Source of the DNA: a bacterium
GTDB lineage: Bacteria; Chlamydiota; Chlamydiia; Chlamydiales; SM23-39
Direction: 5' to 3'
Assembly: GCA_021818045.1 (NCBI GenBank)
Contig: JAKAFF010000020.1
Location: 1-12,683 of the forward strand
Length of the DNA stretch: 12,683 bases
In this document: piece after piece, positions 6,587 to 12,302 of the stretch
Position numbering within the stretch: the stretch's first letter is position 1
Layout: each line of letters opens with the position of its first letter
Position numbers and translations under genes: made by a program
The notes under the pieces: model-generated
Databases searched by the model: none
Seen by the model: only the letters and a program-made list of their open reading frames with translations
Told to the model about the DNA's origin: nothing

Positions 6587-7341
6587 CAGCCCCCTGGATG
6601 CTTTTCAAGCCACTTGTGTAATTTATCCATAAAGCGCGCGACCTCTTGAGGCGCCTTTTCCCGATCGAGCTCTCTATAATTTCCGAAATCGATCTCCATA
6701 GCCCTGCCCCCTAAAAACCCAAAATTGCGACTCAGATTGGGATCGGCGTTCATAAACCCCTTAGACGTCCTGCGCACCAGAAGATCGTGAAACTGCTCGA
6801 TGAGTTCTTGCCGTCGATCTTGGGTCTGCGCCTTAGAAAACGCTTCTACAAATGGCTCTACCCTTCTTTGGATCGCAAATCGATATCGATCTAGAGGTAT
6901 GTCCACCGAGCGATGCAGTCCATCCCGCGCATGCAGTGTCGGCAACCCTACACCCGAAACATTGAGATGCACATATAATAAACCCGTCTCCTCTTGTAAA
7001 TGATCGTACGCCATCTTATATCCTTGCAATAGAGGCAAAACTTGCTCTACATGGGACACGCGATCAAACCGGAATAGTTTTATCACATACTGTCCATCTT
7101 GACTTGCAAATACATAAGACTGCGATCCCTTGCCCAAAAAATGGTACGGCTGTTGCAACACTTGTCTGCATTGTGGATCTAACTCCACTTCCCATGCTGG
7201 CCAATCGGGAAATTGGAGCTCTAATTTTGCGACGCAAAAACCTCCAGCTGCCATCCAAATAGCCCACCCGCCCCCGCACACAAAAAGGGACAAACACAAC
7301 CAAATCGCAACTTTTATATACACAAAAAAATCCTTTGGCAT
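6586..7341 (-). CDS. Kinase-like membrane-anchored protein, first paralogue
   Basis: From ATG 7341 this is 251 residues. ATG 7341 is preferred because AAAGGA lies a few bases upstream; an in-frame TTG at 7356 would add only MPKDH. One strong membrane helix (about residues 7-32) follows a basic N-terminus, placing the domain outside the cytoplasm. Kinase-like landmarks: FLGKGSQSYVFAS (glycine-rich loop, about 68-80), Lys88 in YVIKLF, a hinge-like strand FAIQRR, NADPNLSRNFGF with Asp200 and Asn206 as catalytic-loop candidates, and MEIDFGNY (Asp218-Phe-Gly) as the metal-binding DFG. The order and spacing fit a small, stripped-down kinase fold akin to aminoglycoside/lipopolysaccharide kinase types rather than a full Ser/Thr kinase. 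It heads the operon with its paralogue, the YihY-type gene and manA. Its start lies 26 bases from that of the divergent gene at 7368. Confidence 0.75.
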   Translation of the reverse strand: MPKDFFVYIKVAIWLCLSLFVCGGGWAIWMAAGGFCVAKLELQFPDWPAWEVELDPQCRQVLQQPYHFLGKGSQSYVFASQDGQYVIKLFRFDRVSHVEQVLPLLQGYKMAYDHLQEETGLLYVHLNVSGVGLPTLHARDGLHRSVDIPLDRYRFAIQRRVEPFVEAFSKAQTQDRRQELIEQFHDLLVRRTSKGFMNADPNLSRNFGFLGGRAMEIDFGNYRELDREKAPQEVARFMDKLHKWLEKHPGG

Positions 7342-7355
7342 ATGATCCTTTGGCA
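7330..7355. repeat. Short tandem direct repeat at the divergent start region
   Basis: The 11-base unit ATCCTTTGGCA occurs at 7330-7340 and exactly again at 7345-7355, a 15-base period. On the minus strand each unit contains CCAAAGGAT, so the upstream copy supplies the ribosome-binding site for ATG 7341 and the downstream copy encodes MPKD. The period is a multiple of three, so the duplication also yields the alternative in-frame TTG start at 7356. Confidence 0.7.
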
Positions 7356-7362
7356 AGGAGGT
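7355..7362 (+). promoter_or_regulatory. Perfect Shine-Dalgarno deciding the 7368 start
   Basis: AAGGAGGT at 7355-7362, with a five-base spacer to ATG 7368, is fully complementary to the 16S rRNA tail. It settles the start of the exported protein against an in-frame upstream ATG at 7335. Confidence 0.85.
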
Positions 7363-7367
7363 ATCCT

Positions 7368-7874
7368 ATGAGCATACGCGTTATCGGATTATTTTTAAGT
7401 CTTGTGTTACTTTTTGCAGCACCGCTGACTGCATCCATTATCAAAAGACCTCCGGAAAAAACAGGAGAGCTCGCTTATAAAGACCTCGTTTGCACAGCAG
7501 AACACCAAGGCTGCATTTACGAAATCATTTCCACAATGGCAGAAAACAACAAACTCACACTGCTCTTTAAACAGAGTCATCTCAAAGAACTAGGGGATAA
7601 GATTAGCGAAGTTCATCCAATGAAATTCATGTCGACGATCTTTACGCACCCGTATTTAAGGTCGTGTATGCCATCCATTTGGTCCGATTATTTTAAGAGA
7701 ACAGGGTTCATGGACGGCTTAGGGCCTTCTCTCACTCGCGAAATGGAAAGAGGGAAGCTTGTCTCTTTGATTGACGATTTTTCTACAGAAGTAAACATTC
7801 CAGCGCATCAACTGCGTCCTTATTTTGAAGTGCAAGACTGGGATAGTCTAATCCAATTGTTGATGGGACCGTGA
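7368..7874 (+). CDS. Sec-exported protein with a ~115-residue domain shared with the next gene
   Basis: This 168-residue protein starts with a textbook signal peptide (VIGLFLSLVLLFAAPLTA), with likely cleavage near residue 22. The mature part is one mostly helical domain (about 49-165). It aligns along its whole length with residues 98-215 of the downstream protein: IYEIISTMAENN, LGDKISEVHPMKFM, MDGLGPSLTREMERGKLVSL, IDDF, and a C-terminal PYFEVQDWDSLIQLL. There are three Cys residues (42, 49, 100) in the mature part, so a disulphide outside the cytoplasm is possible. I do not recognise the domain. The stop overlaps the GTG of the next gene (GTGA), so the two are translationally coupled. It is divergent from the kinase-like operon with 26 bases between starts, hence its promoter must lie within or beside the 5' end of that operon. 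Confidence 0.85.
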   Translation: MSIRVIGLFLSLVLLFAAPLTASIIKRPPEKTGELAYKDLVCTAEHQGCIYEIISTMAENNKLTLLFKQSHLKELGDKISEVHPMKFMSTIFTHPYLRSCMPSIWSDYFKRTGFMDGLGPSLTREMERGKLVSLIDDFSTEVNIPAHQLRPYFEVQDWDSLIQLLMGP

Positions 7875-8536
7875 GTATAGAGGCGATAGGATCCGAGTTA
7901 CCTTTAAACGACGCTTATGAGAGCGCCTCTTTAAATACTCCCCCCGCTTGGCAAACCATAGGAGATAGGGTCTCCTATGTGTTTTCTCTAACAGCCTTTT
8001 GTGTATGCATCCCTTTTATAGGGAAAAAGCGGAGAATTACCCTTTTAACTGCACCTATTGCCCCCCTCATTGAAGCGCCTGTGCCAGCCGCAGCTGAAGC
8101 ACCTGCTCCACCCGACCAACAGATCCCCCGCTTCCCTCGCGCCTCCGCGACAGATGCAGGATACGTACAAGAGATCTTTGCCACGATCGCAACAGGCAAT
8201 GCATGGCACCTCATGAAGCATGGATGGAGGTTGAAAACAATTGGAGATGAGTTAAGGGCGCACAACCAACACCCTTTTGATTTTTTGGCAAATGCTCCTA
8301 AAGAACACGTTCAAGCTATTTTCCGCAGCAATAATGCCATCAAAATATCTGGTGTGATGGCTGGAGTAAAAGAAGGAATGGAGAGAGAATCTGCGCGTCG
8401 CAACTTGTTGCGCTATCTAGCCGATTTTGCACAAACAATGCAAAAGCCGGTGCCAGAGATCCAGCGCTACTTGCGCAGCCAGGACTGGGAGGGGCTAGTG
8501 CGCTACATCTTTGATGTATATACTGTACACGGGTAG
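7871..8536 (+). CDS. Membrane-anchored paralogue of the preceding exported protein
   Basis: This 221-residue protein begins at a GTG overlapping the previous stop by four bases. Layout: a hydrophilic N-terminus (1-32); a hydrophobic segment at 33-51 (VSYVFSLTAFCVCIPFIG) closed by KKRR; an Ala/Pro-rich linker (61-85, APVPAAAEAPAPP); and a helical domain (98-215) paralogous to the upstream protein. Shared landmarks are IGDELRAHNQHPFDFL, GVMAGVKEGMERES, LRYLADF and IQRYLRSQDWEGLV. The basic stop-transfer after the helix suggests the shared domain may face the cytoplasm here, whereas in the upstream protein it is exported; this topology is a prediction. The family is not recognised. The reading frame ends inside a large palindrome. 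Confidence 0.8.
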   Translation: MSIEAIGSELPLNDAYESASLNTPPAWQTIGDRVSYVFSLTAFCVCIPFIGKKRRITLLTAPIAPLIEAPVPAAAEAPAPPDQQIPRFPRASATDAGYVQEIFATIATGNAWHLMKHGWRLKTIGDELRAHNQHPFDFLANAPKEHVQAIFRSNNAIKISGVMAGVKEGMERESARRNLLRYLADFAQTMQKPVPEIQRYLRSQDWEGLVRYIFDVYTVHG

Positions 8537-8573
8537 CTTCTTAAATTTTAAGAATCTACCCGCGCACAGTATA
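8519..8573. terminator. 55-base imperfect palindrome spanning two converging stop codons
   Basis: The left arm at 8519-8536 (TATACTGTACACGGGTAG) and the right arm at 8556-8573 (CTACCCGCGCACAGTATA) pair at 16 of 18 positions. The two exceptions become G-U pairs in minus-strand RNA, so all 18 pair on that strand. Inside, TTCTTAAA (8538-8545) and TTTAAGAA (8547-8554) extend the symmetry with a mismatch between. The plus-strand stop TAG (8534-8536) and the minus-strand stop TAA (8550-8548) both lie within it. No T-run follows on either side, so it may block antisense read-through or protect 3' ends rather than act as a classic intrinsic terminator. Confidence 0.7.
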
Positions 8574-9840
8574 GCAATGTGTCAGGGGTTACGATCTTTG
8601 CGCCATACATTTTTTGCAAATAGACGGCGCTTTCGGATTCCCATCCAGGAATTCCCTTCAATAGATCTTGCTTATTTTTCGCTTCTGAATGGATAAAAAT
8701 GCGTCCTGTGCTGACACTCATGAGCTCCATAGCGGTCTGTCCACCGGAGCGAGTCCACGTGGCATCGCTGCGATGAAAGAGCGCCGCGATCACATCTTCT
8801 TTTTGAAATGACATAGGGATCACGGAAATATTGCTAGGATAAGTGGAAAAAGAGGCAATCATACGTGAGAGTTTTTGATATAACGTATCTACCCCTATTT
8901 CATGATCTGCACAAAAGACAAAAATATGGGTTTTTTCCAGATCATTTTGATGAAAATCAATGAGCTTTTTGACGTAGGCCAAAGTGGCATCTTTAGCAGG
9001 CTGAGATCCAAGTAAGATAGTAAAGACCCGATCTTCCGGTTCTATGGAAAAGAGCACTTCTCCCGCATGCACCTCGGCGCCAATACTGCCGCGTTTAAAC
9101 GTCTTTTTCATCAACTCCAGTTCTTCTAACAGCTTATAGCGCACCGTGATGCGCAAGTTTGATTTGCTACGACCTTTTCCCTTATATTTTAAAAAGGCTT
9201 GGCGTACGTAGGGTTCTTCGTAATGGATATCGCTACAAGACAGTCCACAAGTTTTTTGCCAAAATTCTTCTGCTGTCTCCCCTTTTTCCAAAAGAGGAGC
9301 AATCGATACCAGCTGTACCAACTTGCGATTTTCTTTAGATAGCCGACGAATCGGCGAAAAAAAATGAGTGGCCTTGTGAGTTGGCAAATCCACAAGCACT
9401 TTTTCCACTCGCACACTCTTCCCGCGTTTGCGGTTAAAAATTTTGAGGGCCCATACGACTGCGGAAGTTCCCATAGGCTGCGTATCGATAATCAAATCCA
9501 CATCTTCTCGAAATAAGGTGCGCAGCGCGTATAGAAAAATGCTTGGAAACAAAAATAAATCTACAAGAAATTGGAACCGCACGCAAATCATTTGCGCAAA
9601 AATATTGCCTTTTTGCTGTGCATGATTCCAGAAGTTGATAAAAAATTGACTAAAGGGAACCCAATCTTTCAAAAGATCGACGCGCGTCACTAAAAGAGTT
9701 GGGTCCCTTGCCAACGCCTCTTGCTCCTTGGCATTGGCTGTTTGGATCAGTCCCCCTCCACCGCTGGAGGTGATAATGAGAAGTTTTTTTGGGTTTGCGC
9801 AGGTCTCTGCGATCGCTGTATCAAATGCACTCATGCCCAT
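8548..9840 (-). CDS. GT-B-fold glycosyltransferase-like protein (MGDG synthase/MurG type)
   Basis: This is 430 residues from ATG 9840. A longer form from TTG 9900 adds 20 residues, but its GAGAGGT sits too close to TTG, and the promoter just upstream would start transcription there. ATG 9834 is also possible. The N-terminal domain opens with KKLLIITSSGGGG, the strand and glycine loop of GT28-type donors, with VDLIIDTQPMG further on. The C-terminal Rossmann domain has VFTILLGSQPAKD, IPMSFQKEDVIAALFHRSDA, TWTRSGGQTAMELMS and later YGAKIVTPDTL. These correspond to the 'adxxvtRaGgxTxxEl' and 'GaGxxv' blocks of MurG and diacylglycerol glycosyltransferases. A lipid or cell-wall sugar transferase is likely; acceptor and donor are unknown. 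Hydrophobic patches at about 81-108 could bind membrane. The coding end lies in the 55-base palindrome. Confidence 0.65.
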   Translation of the reverse strand: MGMSAFDTAIAETCANPKKLLIITSSGGGGLIQTANAKEQEALARDPTLLVTRVDLLKDWVPFSQFFINFWNHAQQKGNIFAQMICVRFQFLVDLFLFPSIFLYALRTLFREDVDLIIDTQPMGTSAVVWALKIFNRKRGKSVRVEKVLVDLPTHKATHFFSPIRRLSKENRKLVQLVSIAPLLEKGETAEEFWQKTCGLSCSDIHYEEPYVRQAFLKYKGKGRSKSNLRITVRYKLLEELELMKKTFKRGSIGAEVHAGEVLFSIEPEDRVFTILLGSQPAKDATLAYVKKLIDFHQNDLEKTHIFVFCADHEIGVDTLYQKLSRMIASFSTYPSNISVIPMSFQKEDVIAALFHRSDATWTRSGGQTAMELMSVSTGRIFIHSEAKNKQDLLKGIPGWESESAVYLQKMYGAKIVTPDTLLYCARVDS

Positions 9841-9909
9841 CTTCAGTTGTCTCTTCTCTCTGGAGGTCGTTGCAAAACTCAGGCTTCGTCGATTTTGCAA
9901 CTACCTCTC

Positions 9910-9939
9910 TATCTAAAAAGGAACTGCCCTTCCTGTCAA
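9910..9939 (-). promoter_or_regulatory. Promoter for the glycosyltransferase-like gene
   Basis: On the minus strand, a perfect -35 TTGACA (9939-9934) overlaps the TGA stop of the DUF1761-like gene. An 18-base spacer leads to TAGATA (9915-9910) as -10, which matches only three of six bases. The spacer can fold as AGGAA-loop-TTCCT followed by TTTTT, so the same stretch might also act as a weak terminator for the upstream gene. Confidence 0.45.
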
Positions 9940-10331
9940 GAGGCTAAAACGGCTCCGATGGCAAGAAACGTCACAAGTTTGCAAGTCGTGTGAATGAAAA
10001 ACCCACGAAATGAATGCTTGCCCCAAATCAAGCCAGTCGCTTGTGTAGTAACCACAAAGCCAAGCCACGCAGTAAAACCAACGAATACGCCATCTGAAAC
10101 AGTCGATACATTCATCTGGTGTTGGAAAAAGGCAAGAAAATAGGAAACAACCAAAGCAATGATGAATCCATAGATCAAAGACGCTGAGTTCAGATCTTTT
10201 CCCCCACCTTCATTATGCAATTTCATAACGGCCGGACCAAACAACCACTTCGAATACCATAAATAGCCGATCACCATGTACAGCACAGCGGCAGCAAACA
10301 CCATTGCAAGATCGATTTGAGCATGTTCCAT
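9936..10331 (-). CDS. DUF1761-like small membrane protein
   Basis: This 131-residue protein has four predicted membrane helices, at roughly 8-30, 50-70, 80-100 and 108-130, with little else. Features that match the DUF1761 family are the early GYLWYSKWLFGPAW-like block (here IGYLWYSKWLFGPAV), a short cytoplasmic loop with charged residues, then GFTAWLGFVVTTQATGLIWG and a final helix after FFIHTTCKL. The family's function is unknown. GAGGGG sits five bases before ATG 10331, a good ribosome-binding site. The gene is divergent from the purine permease and is followed by a promoter overlapping its stop codon, so it is probably a unit of its own, although read-through into the glycosyltransferase-like gene is possible. 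Confidence 0.75.
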   Translation of the reverse strand: MEHAQIDLAMVFAAAVLYMVIGYLWYSKWLFGPAVMKLHNEGGGKDLNSASLIYGFIIALVVSYFLAFFQHQMNVSTVSDGVFVGFTAWLGFVVTTQATGLIWGKHSFRGFFIHTTCKLVTFLAIGAVLAS

Positions 10332-10342
10332 TTTTTCCCCTC

Positions 10343-10369
10343 AATTTAGGATATTTGCGTCCTTAAATT
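10343..10369. promoter_or_regulatory. Inverted repeat in the divergent intergenic region
   Basis: AATTTAGGA (10343-10351) and TCCTTAAATT (10360-10369) form an inverted repeat with one bulged base and an eight-base loop. It lies directly upstream of the GAGGGG ribosome-binding site of the DUF1761-like gene, so it could be a leader hairpin or an operator serving both divergent genes. A further AATTTAA is at 10386-10392. Confidence 0.35.
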
Positions 10370-10392
10370 CTCTACACACAGCACGAATTTAA

Positions 10393-10420
10393 CTGACGCC
10401 TTTCATAAAAAAAATATTAT
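10393..10420 (+). promoter_or_regulatory. Possible promoter of the purine permease
   Basis: CTGACG (10393-10398) and TATTAT (10415-10420) form a candidate -35/-10 pair with a 16-base spacer. Transcription would start a few bases after ATG 10422, which would push translation to ATG 10473. The -10 is good (five of six); the -35 is fair. Confidence 0.35.
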
Positions 10421-10421
10421 C

Positions 10422-11702
10422 ATGGCGATTATTTCCGTACAAGAAACGATCTTTTATATACAATCCAAAATCATGAAAAAAGAGATTATCGCAGGCCTTT
10501 CCACCTTTTTTACTGTTGCTTATCTTCTGATTTTATATCCCAAAATCTTAAGTGCAGGGGGCATTGATTTTGGAGCGGCGTTAACTGCAACCATTGTCAC
10601 GATCGTGCTATCGACACTGTTTTTGGCGCTCTATGCGAAATTTCCAGCAGTGCTAGCGCCGGGCTTAAGTGTGGGTCCCTATCTCGTCTATTCGGTGATT
10701 TTAAAACACCATATTCAGTGGGAAGCTGTGTTGGGGCTTGTCTTTTGGACTGGTTGCGTTTTATTTATCTTAAGTCTTTTGAAGGTAAGACAACACATTT
10801 TAAGAGCGCTGCCTCCGAGCATTAAATCGGCAGCGATTGCTGGTATTGGATTATTTTTGATCACAGCGGGCCTTAAAAATCTGGATTTATTTAGCGCCTC
10901 TTTTGAGTATCTGCCCATATGCATTGCCTTTGTTGGCCTGCTTTTATTTTTTACGCTTTATCACTTTCGTATCCCTGGGGCTTTTTTGCTGACGATTTTA
11001 GCCTGTTGGATTGGGGCGATTCCTTTTGATTTGATCTCTTTTCATGGCATTGCAGCGCTACCTCCCAGCATTAAAGCAACATTTTTGCAACTCGATCTAC
11101 GAACGCCGCTGCATCCTGAGCTGCTGGGCACTTTATTATCGGTCATCCTCATTAATCTCTTCGACACAAGCGCCTCTTTAACCGCCCTTGCCAAACTTGC
11201 GCATCAACTGGACAAGCGTGGATGGATTAACAACATCGATAAAATCGTCATTCCGGATGGACTTGGCAGCATGGGAGCGGCGCTCCTTGGAACAGGCACC
11301 CTAACCTTCACCCTCGAGTCTGCTTCCGGCATCAAAGCGGGGGGGCGCACTGGCATGACAGCTTTCATTGCGAGCCTTTGCTGTCTTGTGGGGCTTTTTT
11401 TCTATCCCCTCATTTCTACCATTCCCCTCTTTGCCACCACGCCCATTCTCATTGCAATTGGCTTCTTTATGGTGCAGGAGGTGCGCTCCATCCCCTGGCG
11501 CAACTGGACAGAGTCCATTCCAGCCCTTTTGATGCTAGGAACCATCCCCATTACTTTTAGTATTTATAATGGGTTTTCCGTAGGCTTTATTTCCTATGCA
11601 CTTCTCAAAATTGCAAGCCTAAGGGCAAAAGAGGTCCATCCCATTTCATGGACCCTTGCGCTCATTTTTCTCATCCAGTTTGCGCTCTATTTTAAGACTT
11701 AA
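10422..11702 (+). CDS. AzgA-type (NCS2) guanine/hypoxanthine/adenine permease
   Basis: This 426-residue inner-membrane transporter has the usual length for the AzgA branch of nucleobase-cation symporter-2, which imports purine bases with protons. Typical blocks: KKEIIAGLSTFFTVAYLLI at the N-terminus, LAPGLSVGPYLVYS, LPPSIKSAAIAGIGLFL, NLFDTSASLTALA (Asp248), GALLGTGTLTF-like ALLGTGTLTFTLESASGI (Glu299), AGGRTGMTAF, and a C-terminal SIPWRNWTESIPALLM. The second half is the most family-like. The start is uncertain: neither ATG 10422 nor ATG 10473 has a Shine-Dalgarno. The shorter form begins MKKEII, matching the conserved start of helix 1 but dropping the usual preceding amphipathic stretch. 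Unusually, the Asn/Ala-rich metabolite motif 'AMGLNA' of classic AzgA reads APGLSVG here. It converges on the cyclophilin gene with an 11-base overlap. Confidence 0.88.
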   Translation: MAIISVQETIFYIQSKIMKKEIIAGLSTFFTVAYLLILYPKILSAGGIDFGAALTATIVTIVLSTLFLALYAKFPAVLAPGLSVGPYLVYSVILKHHIQWEAVLGLVFWTGCVLFILSLLKVRQHILRALPPSIKSAAIAGIGLFLITAGLKNLDLFSASFEYLPICIAFVGLLLFFTLYHFRIPGAFLLTILACWIGAIPFDLISFHGIAALPPSIKATFLQLDLRTPLHPELLGTLLSVILINLFDTSASLTALAKLAHQLDKRGWINNIDKIVIPDGLGSMGAALLGTGTLTFTLESASGIKAGGRTGMTAFIASLCCLVGLFFYPLISTIPLFATTPILIAIGFFMVQEVRSIPWRNWTESIPALLMLGTIPITFSIYNGFSVGFISYALLKIASLRAKEVHPISWTLALIFLIQFALYFKT

Positions 11703-12237
11703 TGTAGGCCTTAATAATCTTAATAGGCTTCACTGGCCGATCGCCTGCGGCTGTAGGGGAAGTTTCGATTTTTTGCACCACATCGTAACCCGAGCTCACC
11801 TCGCCAAAAATCGTATGGCGCATATTGAGATGTGGGGTCAAGGCTGTAGTGATAAAAAACTGACTCCCATTAGTGTTAGGACCTCTATTGGCCATTGCCA
11901 AAAGTCCTGGTTTATCGAATTTGACACTCGCTTTGCACTCATCGGCAAACGGTTTACCCCAAACGGATTCTCCACCCATGCCAGTTCCTGTGGGATCTCC
12001 GCCTTGGATCATAAATTTTTGGATCACCCGGTGAAAAATGATTCCATCATAATAGTGCTTTTGCACTAGAGCGACAAAATTTTCGCATGTTTTGGGCGCC
12101 ACATCGGACTTCAGCGTCACCTCAAAATTACCGAGCGTCGTTTCAAACACAACTATAGAACTCTTCACAGCACTCTCCTCAGCGTTGATCATCAATGTAG
12201 ACAATAAGCAAACCATAAAAGCAAACAATTTCGCCAT
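11692..12237 (-). CDS. Secreted cyclophilin-type peptidyl-prolyl isomerase
   Basis: This is 181 residues from ATG 12237, chosen because GAGG lies seven bases upstream and a signal peptide starts there (MAKLFAFMVCLLSTLMINA, likely cut before EES). A longer frame upstream to 12390 is basic, non-conserved and crosses the divergent phosphate-transporter start. It catalyses cis-trans isomerisation of Xaa-Pro bonds, here probably in the periplasm. Cyclophilin blocks: IIFHRVIQKFMIQGGD (catalytic Arg70, Phe75, Gln78), GPNTNGSQFFIT, and HTIFGEV (His141). The Trp that binds cyclosporin in human cyclophilin A is His136 here (PHLNMRH), so low drug sensitivity would be expected. The central insert GESVWGKPFADECK is typical of the eukaryote-like subgroup also found in bacteria. 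Its stop overlaps the purine permease stop. Confidence 0.93.
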   Translation of the reverse strand: MAKLFAFMVCLLSTLMINAEESAVKSSIVVFETTLGNFEVTLKSDVAPKTCENFVALVQKHYYDGIIFHRVIQKFMIQGGDPTGTGMGGESVWGKPFADECKASVKFDKPGLLAMANRGPNTNGSQFFITTALTPHLNMRHTIFGEVSSGYDVVQKIETSPTAAGDRPVKPIKIIKAYIKS

Positions 12238-12302
12238 ATAAATCCTCACTTTGAGCAGCCACCGATGGTGCCAAAAATCCCAATTTGTGCAAAGGTCAAA
12301 AT

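Noticed and set aside
7335..7367. Upstream ATG 7335 for the exported protein
   Set aside because: The perfect Shine-Dalgarno at 7355-7362 points to ATG 7368, which starts exactly at the signal peptide.
9841..9900. TTG 9900 start for the glycosyltransferase-like gene
   Set aside because: The ribosome-binding site is too close, and the predicted transcription start is at the same place. It is kept only as an alternative.
11703..11742. Small GCCT/AGGC hairpin between the purine permease and cyclophilin ends
   Set aside because: The stem is only four base pairs, there is no T-run, and it is inside cyclophilin coding sequence.
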